DNA of 36,207 nt, taken from Usnea hakonensis. Its lineage: Eukaryota; Ascomycota; Lecanoromycetes; Lecanorales; Parmeliaceae. Below, piece by piece: positions 1 through 9,440 of the stretch. The notes beneath the pieces were generated by a model. The model was not told the origin of the DNA and made no database searches. It worked only from the letters and a program-made list of their open reading frames with translations. The number at the start of each line of letters is the position of its first letter. Within the stretch, counting starts at the first letter, position 1. A program made the translations under genes and the position numbers. The stretch lies in NCBI GenBank assembly GCA_013423325.1, contig BLJB01000574.1:1-36207 (forward strand). Direction: 5' to 3'.

Positions 1-1
1 C

Positions 2-490
2 CCTAATCTAGATACGAATAGAGAAGATCGGGCTAGTATAGTTCCTCTTCCGTCGCAAGGTCCTAGGTATCTATATAGCCAGCTACGAATACGGCTAGTC
101 GAAATAGGATACTAAATATATCCTTATCTTCTATCCGAGGCTAGGATAATTTAGACTAGTACTTCTAGAATCCGCGGGAACTAGTAATCTACGGAGAATA
201 CTAACTACCCTAAAGGGGGCAAGGGCGTCAACTAGATAGCTGATCTAATCCGGCCTCCTAGACTAGTATTCCCTAGTAAAAGACTAGTTATATAGGGGTA
301 GAGCGACCTAAGGGGCGCGAGTATCGATATAAAGAGGGTAAAGGAATACGAGTATAGGGGGTACCGAGCGGTAGTAGTCGAAGGTAGTATATAGACTCAA
401 AACAGTAGAGACAAGTAGGAGTACGGTAAGGTTTTTCACCCTAGTAGTAGTAATACTATAAAGGTTTCCCTTATACCATTGCTATAGAGC
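2..490 (+). pseudogene. Unrecognised RIP-broken coding remnant
   Basis: One reading frame (codons starting at position 2) can be followed for about 160 codons. All its stops are TAA or TAG, as expected from RIP of CAA, CAG and TGG codons. The GC content is higher than in the sequence to the right, and the decoded stretch is rich in charged residues and Arg/Gly/Ser. I do not recognise a domain. It could be part of a retroelement gag or of another transposon protein that continues left of the window. The right limit is set where the simple repeats at 538 begin. Confidence 0.35.
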
Positions 491-537
491 TTCCCGTAAT
501 TATCTTTTATATAGTTAGATAGACACGAGTATGAATT

Positions 538-600
538 CCAATCCAATCCAATCCAATCTATCTATTTCTATCTATTTTACTTATCTATTTCTACCTATAC
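538..600. repeat. Simple repeat (AATCC)n followed by TATCTATTTC-like units
   Basis: Four copies of the pentamer CCAAT/AATCC at 538-558 run into imprecise TATCTATTTC units up to about 600. A related, reverse-oriented simple tract closes the matching inverted arm at about 3945-4020, so these tracts mark the outer ends of the inverted-repeat structure. A tail made of simple sequence is also what a non-LTR retrotransposon 3' end could look like. Confidence 0.6.
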
Positions 601-1415
601 TTAATTAATTAAAATTAATAACGATCTTTATAAATTTTACTATAAAGGTTAAATTATATATAAATTAAAATATTAATCTAGAATATATTATATAGTTATT
701 AGCTTCTAGACCCGCCTTACTTCTTTAGTTTAATAAGATAGCTATATCTAACCGCTTTAAAAACGTTAATTCTAGTATATTTATATAGCTACTAGAAGGC
801 CGTAAAAGGGAAAAAAATAGTAATTTAAATAGATCTACTAACCTAAATAATAATAAAGACTATATTTTTTTTTAACTAGAATAACTAGGAAGATACTATA
901 GCTAATACTACTAATATAGCTAATATAGCTAATACTATTAATACTACTAATAGTTAGCTAGTTAGCTAAGTAGTTAGTTAGCTAGATAGTTACTTTACTA
1001 GATAGTTACTATTTTTTTTTTTTTTTTAAATATACCCTATATAGCGAGTATAATAAAGAATATAGTATTAGATATAATAAGAATATATAAAATTAGTAAT
1101 AAAATATATGGTAAAGATATATTAAAGTTAGTAAATACTATTATAATATAATCTATTAAATAATTATATTAAAGTAAAATCGTAAAGTATAGTAGATACC
1201 TAAAGTAAAATTAAATCTATTAAAGTATTTACTATATTAGACTTACTATTATCTACTTTAATATAGCGATAGAGAGTCTACTTCCTATTTAAATTATATT
1301 TATTTATACTAGCTTTTAATATATAGTTAACTACTTATTTATTTTAACATAGAGTTAACTTTCTATTAACACTCTATTGAACCCTTATAGTAGCCCTATA
1401 AGGTAATTTAATAGC
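560..1415 (+). repeat. Left arm of a long inverted repeat
   Basis: Read as reverse complement, this arm aligns along its length with 3068-4015. Shared landmarks in the same order are a motif near 600 (TTAATTAATTAA), the block CTAGAAGGCCGTAAAAGGG at about 793-811, a poly-T tract at 1012-1027 with ATATACCCTATATAGCGAGT behind it, and TTGAACCCTTATAGTAGCCC near 1377-1396. Differences are mainly C/T and G/A, as RIP would make, plus length changes in simple repeats. It may be a true terminal inverted repeat, or one of two copies of an element lying in opposite directions. Confidence 0.75.
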
Positions 1416-3065
1416 TTAGTCTTTTATTAGAAAAAATCTTTTATAAGGTCTATTAAGAAGAAGATTATTATTTTTTCTAGGGCCCCTAAAATATTATCTT
1501 ATTTAGATAATAGATATATATTAGGGAAAAGCTTAATATTTAATTTTTTTAGATTAATAATTATTTTTAGTTTCTTATCTTTCTAAATAATAAATATTAG
1601 TAAAAATACTATTAAGAGAGTTTTAAGAGGGACCTTTTCTATATATCCCTACTCTACTAAAAAATCTAAGACTAAATTAATAGCCTAATAATCGTATTAG
1701 GATAAGTTATATAGATTTTATTTAAATCTAGCTATATCTTTCTTATCTAGAAAAGGAATTAGTATTTTTATATTATTATTAAATCTACTAATATCTAGAT
1801 AAAAAAGATTTTTATATATTTTTAGAACCTTTTTAATTTTTTCTTAATACTCCTTTTCTTAATAATTAGAGATATCTATTTTTATTAAGATTTCTTTAAA
1901 GTAGTTAATAATATATAATATATTTAATTCCTTTTTAAACTTTTTTAAGAAAATATCTATAAAATAGAAATCTACTATAATTAGCTTTATAGATTCTTAA
2001 AGAACTAATAGGGTTTCTAAATACTACCCTTTATAAATCTTAATTAACTTTTTATTAAAATTTATTATAGATATAATTTAGGGATTATTAAAAATAACTA
2101 TTTATATTTCTAATATAAAGATTCCTAATTATACTTCTATATTTAAAATTAGTTTAAATAAATATAAGTACTCTAAAGTAAAAGATTTATATTTAATTAA
2201 AATATTTTAATCTATTTTTATCTTAAATACTAATATATTATTAGTATAAATATTAACCCTTTTTCTTTTTAGCGGTTATAGAGTTTTTATCTTTATAGAT
2301 AAAATCGATAAAAATAATTCTAATAATTTTATAAATATAAAAATATAAGGAATTTTTAGATAGCTTTAATAAATATATTATCTAGATTTTTAATAACTAT
2401 AAGATCTAGGTCTCCCTATTAAATATTAATTTAATTCGATTTTAGTATATTGTTTTCTATAATTATATTATATAGTAGATTAGATATAATATAATATTTT
2501 TCGAAGATCTTAATTATTTTCTTAATAATAGATTTTATTTTTATCTTAGTTCTTATATATTTTCGGGACTATAAGGAGCCGATTTTAATCTTAGAATAAT
2601 ATAGTCTCTTTCTATCTATTATAAGATACTCTTAATAATATAAAAAAAATATAAGTTAATAAATATTAGATATTAATAATATAGGGCTACTTATATTTAG
2701 AAGTAGATCTAGAAATCTTCTATCTTCTAAAAAATATTAGTATATTAGATTTATAAATTTTCTAAAGATTATTTCCAAAGCTTTAGACTCTTCTTTAAAA
2801 AATTTATCTTTAGTCTTTATAATTATTACTAAAGTATTTTTTTTCGAGTCTAGTTTTTTTAGACTTTTATATTTTTTTAAACTTTAAGATATATTAATAT
2901 TTTTAGATATATTAGTAGTAAGAGATATATTAGAAGCTATTAGTATAATATTATTTTCTAATTTTAATAAGTATATTTATAATTTTCTATTAATAGCGAA
3001 GTTATATTTTAAAGAATTTTAACTATTAGTTAGAAATTCCTAATTCCTTTCCCCTAACTTTCTTT
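1380..3065 (-). pseudogene. Decayed reverse-transcriptase fragment (LTR-type, probably Ty3/gypsy-like) between the inverted arms
   Basis: On the minus strand, about 1577-1400 reads K-K-L-K-I-I-I-N-L-K-K-L-N, then D-N-I-L-G-A-L and F-F-L-I-D-L-I-K-D-F-F. This follows the usual LTR-retrotransposon RT pattern (basic-L-R-V-V-V-D-L-R-K-L-N, D-D-I-L-x-x-L, x-x-D-L-x-x-G-F). The rest of the segment, back to 3065, is AT-rich with many TAA/TAG and gives no other certain motif. The YxDD box is not found, because the frame runs into the left inverted arm just after the D-L-x-x-G-F region. Assignment to gypsy is by resemblance only. Confidence 0.45.
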
Positions 3066-3067
3066 CT

Positions 3068-4015
3068 TAACTACCTTACAGGGCTACTCCAAGTGTTCAA
3101 TATATGATTAACTAAATATTAACTATAAGTTTAGATCAATATTTAGTTAGCTGGAAATTAATAGCTAGTATAAAATAATATAATTTTAATATATAGTAGA
3201 CTTTATATCGCTCTTAGTTATTTAATATAATAGTTTTACTTTATTATACTTATTTAATAAGTTATATTACGATAGTATTTATTAACTTTAACGCGTATTT
3301 TATTACCTAGATAATTTAATATATTCTTACTATATCTAATACTATATTCCTTATTATACTCGCTATATAGGGTATATTTTAAAAAATAATAATAATAATA
3401 GATAGTAACTATCTAGTAAATACTACCTAGTAAATACTACCTAGTAAATACTACCTAGTAAATACTACCTAGTAAGTACTACCTAGTAAGTACTACCTAG
3501 TAAATACTACCTAGTAAATACTACCTAGCTAACTAGCTAACTAGCTAACTAGATAACTAGATAATTAAATAACTAGCTAATCATTAGTAGTAGCGTTAAT
3601 AGTATTAGCTATATTAGCTATATTAGCTATATTAGTAGTAGTAGTAGTAGTATCTTTCTAATTAACCTAGTTAAAAAAAACTTAGTCTTTATTATTATCT
3701 AGATTAATAGGTCTATTTAAGTTACTATTTTTTTCCCTTTTACGGCCTTCTAGCTATATAAATATACTAGGATCAATATTTTTAAAGCGGTTAGATATAG
3801 CTATCTTATTAAACTAGAGAAATAAGGTAGGTCTAAAAGCTAGTAACTATATAGTATATTCTAGATTAATATTCTAATCTATATATAATTTAACCTTTAT
3901 AATAAAATTTATAAAGATTATTATTAAGATTTAATTAATTAAGTATGGATAGAAATAGGGAATAATAGATAGAAATAGTAAATAAAATAGATAAGTAGAT
4001 AAGTAGATATATAGG
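3068..4015 (-). repeat. Right arm of the long inverted repeat
   Basis: This is the reverse-oriented partner of 560-1415. Its inner end (ACAGGGCTACTCCAAGTG, 3079-3096) still has CA and TG dinucleotides and so is less mutated than the left arm. It contains an expanded 14-bp minisatellite at 3413-3528 and (CTAGCTAA)n at 3525-3560 that are short or absent in the left arm. The outer end is a simple TAGATAGAAATAG-like tract. Confidence 0.75.
3413..3528 (+). repeat. 14-bp minisatellite, unit CTAGTAAATACTAC
   Basis: About eight head-to-tail copies of a 14-bp unit, two with G instead of A at the sixth or seventh base (AGTAAGTACT). They are followed by several copies of CTAGCTAA. The homologous place in the left arm (about 960-1010) has only related TAGTTAGCTAG sequence, so the array expanded in this arm alone. 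Confidence 0.85.
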
Positions 4016-4963
4016 TAAGTAGATATATATATACTTTTAAAAAATATGCGGTAGTCTCTTTAATATTAATATAACTATTAATAAAGTCGAAGACTATAAT
4101 AAAGCTACTAGCCGAGTACTTTAAAATAAAGAATATAATAAGATTTTTATATTAGAATATTATATCTAGACTATTTTCTTTATCTATATATTTATATATT
4201 TAAATTCTTTACTATATACTATTAATAAAAGTAAAAATAAGGAGTCTAATAGTAGAAAAAGTATTATCTTTATATTTAATATAATACGTTTTTTCTAATT
4301 AACTATATTCTAATTAATTTTATTTATACTTTCTTTCTACTCCTAATTACTTATTTTAAACTTATTAATCTATATAGACTTAATAATCTTATATACTACT
4401 AGATTAAAGTTATAAAGAAATATAATATAATAAGTATTTTCTAGCTAGATAAAGTACTCTTTTATATTCTATAAAAGATTACTCTATTATTAAAATATTA
4501 TATTATAATATATTTTTAATATTTACTACTTTTTTTTCTTACTCCTTATAGATACTAAAATATTATTTTTACTATTTTTACTAGCTTCTCTAATTTTAAG
4601 ATTATATTCTTTATTATCTAGAGTATCTAACTTCGTATTAATATCTTATTCTATAATTATATTTAATTATATAAAGTTAATATTTATTTTTTTAAAAAAG
4701 ACTAAGCTAAGAATACTACTAAGCTAAAAATATTAAGCTAAGGATATAACTTACTAAGCTAGAGATCTAATAAGATTTATTAAACCTATCTACCTTTTTT
4801 TCCTTAATCTTATTATCCTCTTTTTTAGATTCTATAACTTAATAATACCTTTTATATAAGGACGCTTAATTAAGAGATAAAATATAAGGGGGGAGAGCGA
4901 TATTTTTTAACTAGCTAGATAAAGTAGAATAAGGTAGCTTAAAGAAAGTATTCTTTAAAGAGC
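4016..4963. other. AT-rich RIPed sequence without recognisable feature
   Basis: Very low in CA/TG, with no frame longer than a few dozen codons. On the minus strand, 4600-4850 decodes to a lysine- and glutamate-rich stretch that could once have been coiled-coil protein, but I cannot name it. Confidence 0.5.
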
Positions 4964-5239
4964 TACCGTACGGGCTTCTATAAAAGTTTTCGACCTAGTA
5001 CTTAACGGTTTTTTAGTAGTTTTTACCCGGTTTTACCCGGTTTTTACTAATTTTTAGATTAAATCTTAATTATATCTAGTAAAAATCTATATAAATACTA
5101 AATATATATTAATAGACTAGATTATAACTAGTTTTAACTAGTCTTAAAAAAATTAATAGAATAAAACTTATTAAAAACTTATATTAAAAAAAAGTCTAGA
5201 CTAAAACCTATTATTAACCGAGTTATTACTAATTAAAAA

Positions 5240-5445
5240 AAAAAGGAGATCGAGAAGTTCGCAAAAATTTAGACTTTATACTAAAATTTAAAAGTACGCT
5301 AAAAGCGGGAATTTCGGGTACTTTATAGAGTATTATATAATAACGCTATTAAATTTATTATTTAAAAAATCGAATTTTTAGAAAAAATTATATAAAGAAA
5401 TATTACTCTTTTAGGCCTAGCCCCCTACAATCTAACTTAGATTAA
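5240..5445 (+). repeat. Core block shared with MITE 2
   Basis: Matches the reverse complement of about 34280-34465. Landmarks are CTAAAAGCGGG(A/T)ATTTCGGGTA, the block around AATAACGCTATTAA, AAAAATCGAATTTTTA, and TAGGCCTAGCCCCCTA followed by CTAACTTAGA. Differences are mostly transitions. Confidence 0.8.
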
Positions 5446-5476
5446 AAAAAAAAAAAAAAAAAAAATTTATATATNN

Positions 5477-5517
<41 letters not shown>
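5443..5517. other. Poly-A tract with a 2-base N gap
   Basis: Two long A runs separated by TTTATATAT and NN (5475-5476). The run length is probably unreliable in the assembly. MITE 2 has a poly-T run at the corresponding place (34258-34280), so a homopolymer here is part of the element and not purely an artefact. Confidence 0.6.
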
Positions 5518-5519
<2 letters not shown>

Positions 5520-5533
5520 TATATATATATATT

Positions 5534-5740
5534 AAGGTTTTTTCTAGGGTTTTTCCAGGTTTTTTCTAGGTTTTTTTTAGGTTTTCTAATAGGCCTGGGG
5601 CGGGCTATAGTTTTAAGAAGGGCGTTGTAGTTTAGGCCCGTTAACAGCCTATTATAGGCCTTTTAGAAAACCTGGAAAAAACCTGGAAAAAACCTGGAAA
5701 AACCCTAGAAAAACCCTAGAAAAAACCCGGTAAAAACCTT
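5534..5740. mobile_element. Nested 207-bp hairpin element (fold-back MITE)
   Basis: The left arm 5534-5597 is made of AGGTTTTTTCTAGGGTTTTT-type units and is nearly the reverse complement of 5648-5740 (AAAACCTGGAAAAAACCTGG-type units, ending AAAAACCTT). The arms flank a short GC-rich loop (5598-5647). MITE 2 lacks this sequence, which accounts for most of MITE 1's extra length and suggests a later insertion. An alternative is local inverted amplification of the subterminal repeats. Confidence 0.6.
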
Positions 5741-5866
5741 AAATTAAGGTTAAATTTAGGCTAAAACCAGGCTAAAACCGGGCTAAACCTAAGAAAAGTC
5801 TAGTAGAAAACCGTTAGAAAACCGTTAAAAAACCGTTGGAAAACTTTATCGAGAATCCTTACGGTA

Positions 5867-6377
5867 GTATTTAAAAAGCTAATTTTTTTTAAAAAGTTAA
5901 TATTATTTAAAATAGACTTCTTAATAATATAAGTAATAATTTTTATTTACTAAAATTAATTTATAATTAGTTAGAAAAAAAGCGAGTTAAGAGAGTATAA
6001 AAATAGTAGTAATTAATAGTTTAAATAGTAAATAGAAAAGGTTATAGAAAAGGTAAAAAAATAGCTAAAAAAATATAAAGGCGGGGAAGATTTTTAATAT
6101 TCTTAATAAAGAAAATAGTAGATATAATCTATTAAAATTATCTTTAAAAAATCTTAATTCTCTACTAAAATTCTTTATATCTTTATTAATCCCTAACTAC
6201 TTTTTATTAATATTTAATTACTTTCTATTAATTTTTAACTACTTTCTTACTTTCTAACTATTTTCTCTATAATTTTTCTATTATTTCTCTATAGGGTTTC
6301 TATTATTAGTAATAGCTCCCTACTAAATTATTATCTTCGCTAGAGCTAATACCGTACGTCTTAGATAGCCTAATATA
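5867..6377 (+). other. AT-rich flank; its end joins the transposase remnant
   Basis: Mostly featureless AT-rich sequence, with repeated AACTACTTT/TTAATTACTTTC units at about 6187-6260. The last 60 bases or so decode in a frame that continues across the copia-1 insertion into 13797 (…A-N-T-V-R-L-R-stop-P-N-I then G-L-R-L…). They are therefore probably the N-terminal part of the large transposase remnant. Confidence 0.4.
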
Positions 6378-6508
6378 TGTCAAAATAGGAAGGTTTGCCG
6401 AGTCACGTGACCTCGTCACGTGACCTTGGCGCCTTGGCNNGCACATTTCTTGTGCTTCCACAATGAATCAACCAATAAAACAAGTGTTCCACATACCTAC
6501 TTTTAACA
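6378..6508 (+). repeat. Copia-1 5' LTR
   Basis: 131 bp from TGTCAAAATAGG to TTTTAACA. It holds two GTCACGTGAC palindromes (6402-6411 and 6415-6424) and an unresolved NN at 6439-6440. Compared with the 3' LTR, only the inner end looks RIPed (CTTTTAACA versus CTTTCAACA). Four bases (ATTT) present just before the NN in the 3' LTR are missing here. Confidence 0.93.
6402..6424 (+). promoter_or_regulatory. Twin GTCACGTGAC palindromes in the LTR
   Basis: Two perfect 10-bp palindromes, each with a CACGTG E-box core, 3 bp apart. The same pair occurs in the 3' LTR (13681-13690, 13694-13703) and in the LTR of the second copia family (32284-32293, 32297-32306). CACGTG is the known core site of bHLH factors such as Cbf1-type proteins. 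A role as promoter or enhancer of the element is inferred from position and conservation. The pair can also form a hairpin. Confidence 0.55.
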
Positions 6509-6522
6509 GGTTATAAGCCCGG
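6509..6522 (+). other. Copia-1 primer-binding site (initiator tRNA-Met anticodon arm)
   Basis: GGTTATAAGCCCGG directly follows the 5' LTR. The unRIPed version seen in two other elements here is GGTTATGAGCCCGG. It is complementary to the anticodon arm of eukaryotic initiator tRNA-Met (GGGCTCATAACCC). This fits the known copia mechanism of priming with a 5' half-molecule of that tRNA and not with the tRNA 3' end. Confidence 0.8.
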
Positions 6523-6801
6523 ATCGTAGGGTATTATTTTAGTAATCCTTTCGCTTCATATTATACCTACTGGCTTACAACAAGAGTTCTAGAAAGGGCT
6601 AAACGAACTACTAGTTATACTATCTATTAGTCGGGATATACCCGAGTAAGAAAATCAACTATACTGGGGATAGCCTACTAGGCTATAGAAAGGATGTAGG
6701 GATCGATTTGACCCTGAAAAGTACGTAAATTACGCCGTGACCATTACCTAGCCGCGACCGGGTTGCGCGCTAGTATCGACTAATAATCGTTTACTAAAAG
6801 A

Positions 6802-9440
6802 TGCCATTCCGCCTATAGATCATACTAATCAGATGTCGCTATAACTCTATAGAGTTTTCTCAGACTATATAAACTATATAGACTATACTCGCCTACTCTA
6901 TACTATTATTACAAGGCTCGAGAGTACCCGAAACTATATCTACTCTACCTATTTTCGGTACTATCAAGTCACTAAGCGGTCTGATTGAACCGAATGGCCA
7001 TTACGTGCCCCTAAGACTCTAGATAATCGATTACGAAAGCGAGAAGTTAGTTTTATTTTACTAGTTATTCTAGGTAATCTCTTATAACTGCCTATTCCGA
7101 TATTTTAAGACAAATCGAAGGACGCTACTACTATTAAACTACTATCTAAGAGCCGCTTAGGCCGTTACTATATCTAAAAGGATACTAGGTAGCTAATTAC
7201 GAGCTATTTTTATATTACTAGTCCCTCCTTATAATCTCTTTCCGACGATTTTAGTTAAAGAGTACTATTACTAATACTATACTATCGATTTTACTATTAA
7301 TTTGTAAATAAGGCACTATTAGAGCTTCTAGCCTAACTACTTACCGTATTAAATTTCGAGTTAGTTAATCTCAATATCTAGTTACTATTCTAACTATAAT
7401 TACCGAGCCGCTATCGTAATTACCAAACGCTAATAGCGAGCGAACTACTAACTATATAATCTTAGTAGACTTCGCCCTTACTTAAATTCCTACTAACTCT
7501 ATACTAAATATCGCTATTACCCTTAGAAACGGTAGCGCGCAAAGTCGTAAGTAAGGAAGAACGTTTCGAAAGAGTAAGGGAGTAGAATAAGTACGTATAG
7601 TACGAGCAAGCGCAACCCCTTTCTAGAGATATACGAATAATTAGGGGAGATAATATTAAGGAGTTATTCGACTAAGCCTTAGGATCAATATATATACCCT
7701 AAACCTCGTCGTATAAGATTAGAAGATCTATACGTATCGTACGTAATCTACTATACCTCTAGACTCCGGCTAGTATATATTACTATTCTTCCTATATCCT
7801 AACTCCTAAGTAGAAGGCTCAAATTATTATCGATTATAAAGAAGTAGATAGAGTCTACTATATCTCTAAGTAGGATTAGCTACGTAAACGTAAATAGTAT
7901 CGGATCCTTACGCGAGACTTCCCTCGTTACTACTATAAACTTAATATATACGGCACTATCGGAAAGGGCGAATCTCGTAGACGCGCTACTATCTAGCTTC
8001 TAAATTAGCTTAGTAAACCTATCTAGAAGGCCCTAGAATATAAGTAAGACGTATATCGTCTACCTAAATCTAGGGAATCTACCCTAACGACTTCTAGATT
8101 CTCTACCGAGGAATTAATTCCTTCGGTATATAGCGATACTAACTTATTTGGCTACGAAGTAAAATTACCTTTACGTACCCTATTAAGCCATAGAGAACGA
8201 CTCGATAAGAGTACTAGCCCTATTAAAGATCGCTAAGCTTAAGAACCCCGAAGGGTACTAGGTATAGGAGCGAGAGATATAGACTTACCTTATTACTACT
8301 ATATTATAGAGATATACTACTATACCTCAATTAACCTTCCTAGCAAAAATCACCCAATCCGATATTTATCGAATTAAGGACGCTAATACCGTAAAAAGGA
8401 ATACTACCCTAGAAGGCACTACGCCTAAATTACTTTAGTTAACTCTTATCCCTAAGCTTAGTAATAGTACCTATAACGACCGCCTTAAAAAATAGGAGAG
8501 TAAGCATTTTTTAGCCTATAACGCGATACTTAGTTACTTAGGTATTAATTACTATAACGACTATAAAGGTTATACTACTAATATATACCTCCTCTAGGAA
8601 GCCATTAAAGTCGGTTATAAGCCTAAAGGCTCCGGTACCCTTAATAACCTCTACCGTTAGCTTTTTACTCTCAAGCTCTAGGACTACATAAACGTTACTA
8701 AGTATACCGGGAAGTTCAAGGAACTCTATAATAATATTATTAATATATACGAGAGGGTAGGCTTTAATAATAATATCCTTATCTTTCTCTTCTATATAGG
8801 TCTCGGGAAGTAGTATAAGGATTACTTCTTAACCTATACCCAAAACTATAAACCTATAGATACTAGCGGAAATATAGCCTATAGCCTCGAGTATATAACG
8901 TAGCGATTCATTTAAAGTATAACTAATCCTTCGGCTAGTCGTACCGAATCCACCCTGGGAATAGTGGTAATACAGCTAGAGGCTTATATCGCAACTACTC
9001 TTAGAATTAAGAAGCCCTAGGACGGTATAGTCAAAGGACTAGATACTATCTATATCTAACGCTTAGTTAAGTTCTACTAGAATTATAAAAAGAACTACCA
9101 CACCCGTAATAAATATAAGGGTAGGACGAACCAACGTAAGCGGATATCGAGCCGTAGCCGGAACGATAACGGTAAGCGATAGCGTAATAATAGGGATCGT
9201 GGATACCGTAATAGCCGTAATCGAAAGAGTAATCATCACGATCGCCATGACCGCTATAAGAAGTCTCGCAAGCCTCGTCGGGATGCTAACCCTACTTACT
9301 ATAATACCGGCAGTAAAGACAGTTCGGCTTCTAACTCTAGCACTGATCGGGACTATAGTAGGCGTGACTGCTATATCGCCGTCCTCCCCGAAGACGATAA
9401 GCCAGAATCCTACATTGCAGAAACCATTACTATAGCTACA
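6802..9440 (+). pseudogene. Copia-1 gag (structural protein), RIP-broken
   Basis: Packages the element RNA. The start is uncertain; ATG at 6802 is the first plausible one, but the part before about 8340 is poorly conserved and may include leader. Positions 8450-9060 decode to a typical copia gag helical region. A zinc knuckle C-x2-C-x4-H-x4-C lies at 9075-9116, with His kept (9099-9101) and all three Cys codons turned to TAT/TAC. It is followed by a basic Arg/Ser/Asn/Gly-rich tail (9117-9290), then an acidic linker into protease. Gag and pol share one frame with no frameshift. Short reverse-strand frames here are shadows of the Arg-rich tail. Confidence 0.8.

Larger units (their letters stand above)
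4966..5864 (+). mobile_element. MITE 1: 899-bp non-autonomous TIR element with TA target duplication
   Basis: The left end CCGTACGGGCTTCTATAAAA and the reverse complement of the right end, CCGTAAGGATTCTCGATAAA, form an imperfect terminal inverted repeat of about 25 bp. TA stands directly outside both ends (4964-4965 and 5865-5866), the duplication used by Tc1/mariner-superfamily transposons. Subterminal regions hold repeated AACGG/CCGGTTT motifs (ACCCGGTTTT at 5025-5042, AAACCGTTAGA near 5813). No transposase frame is present. A core of about 200 bp (5240-5445) is shared with MITE 2 at 33992-34714. The element also contains a poly-A tract with an N gap and a nested hairpin element. Confidence 0.7.

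Noticed and set aside
3413..3560. Possible CRISPR-like array
   Set aside because: The units are adjacent with no unique spacers, and the DNA is eukaryotic; it is a minisatellite.
9063..9435. Frames on both strands in copia-1 gag that look like hydrophobic proteins
   Set aside because: They are out-of-frame readings of the Arg/Ser-rich gag tail, whose own frame connects to protease.
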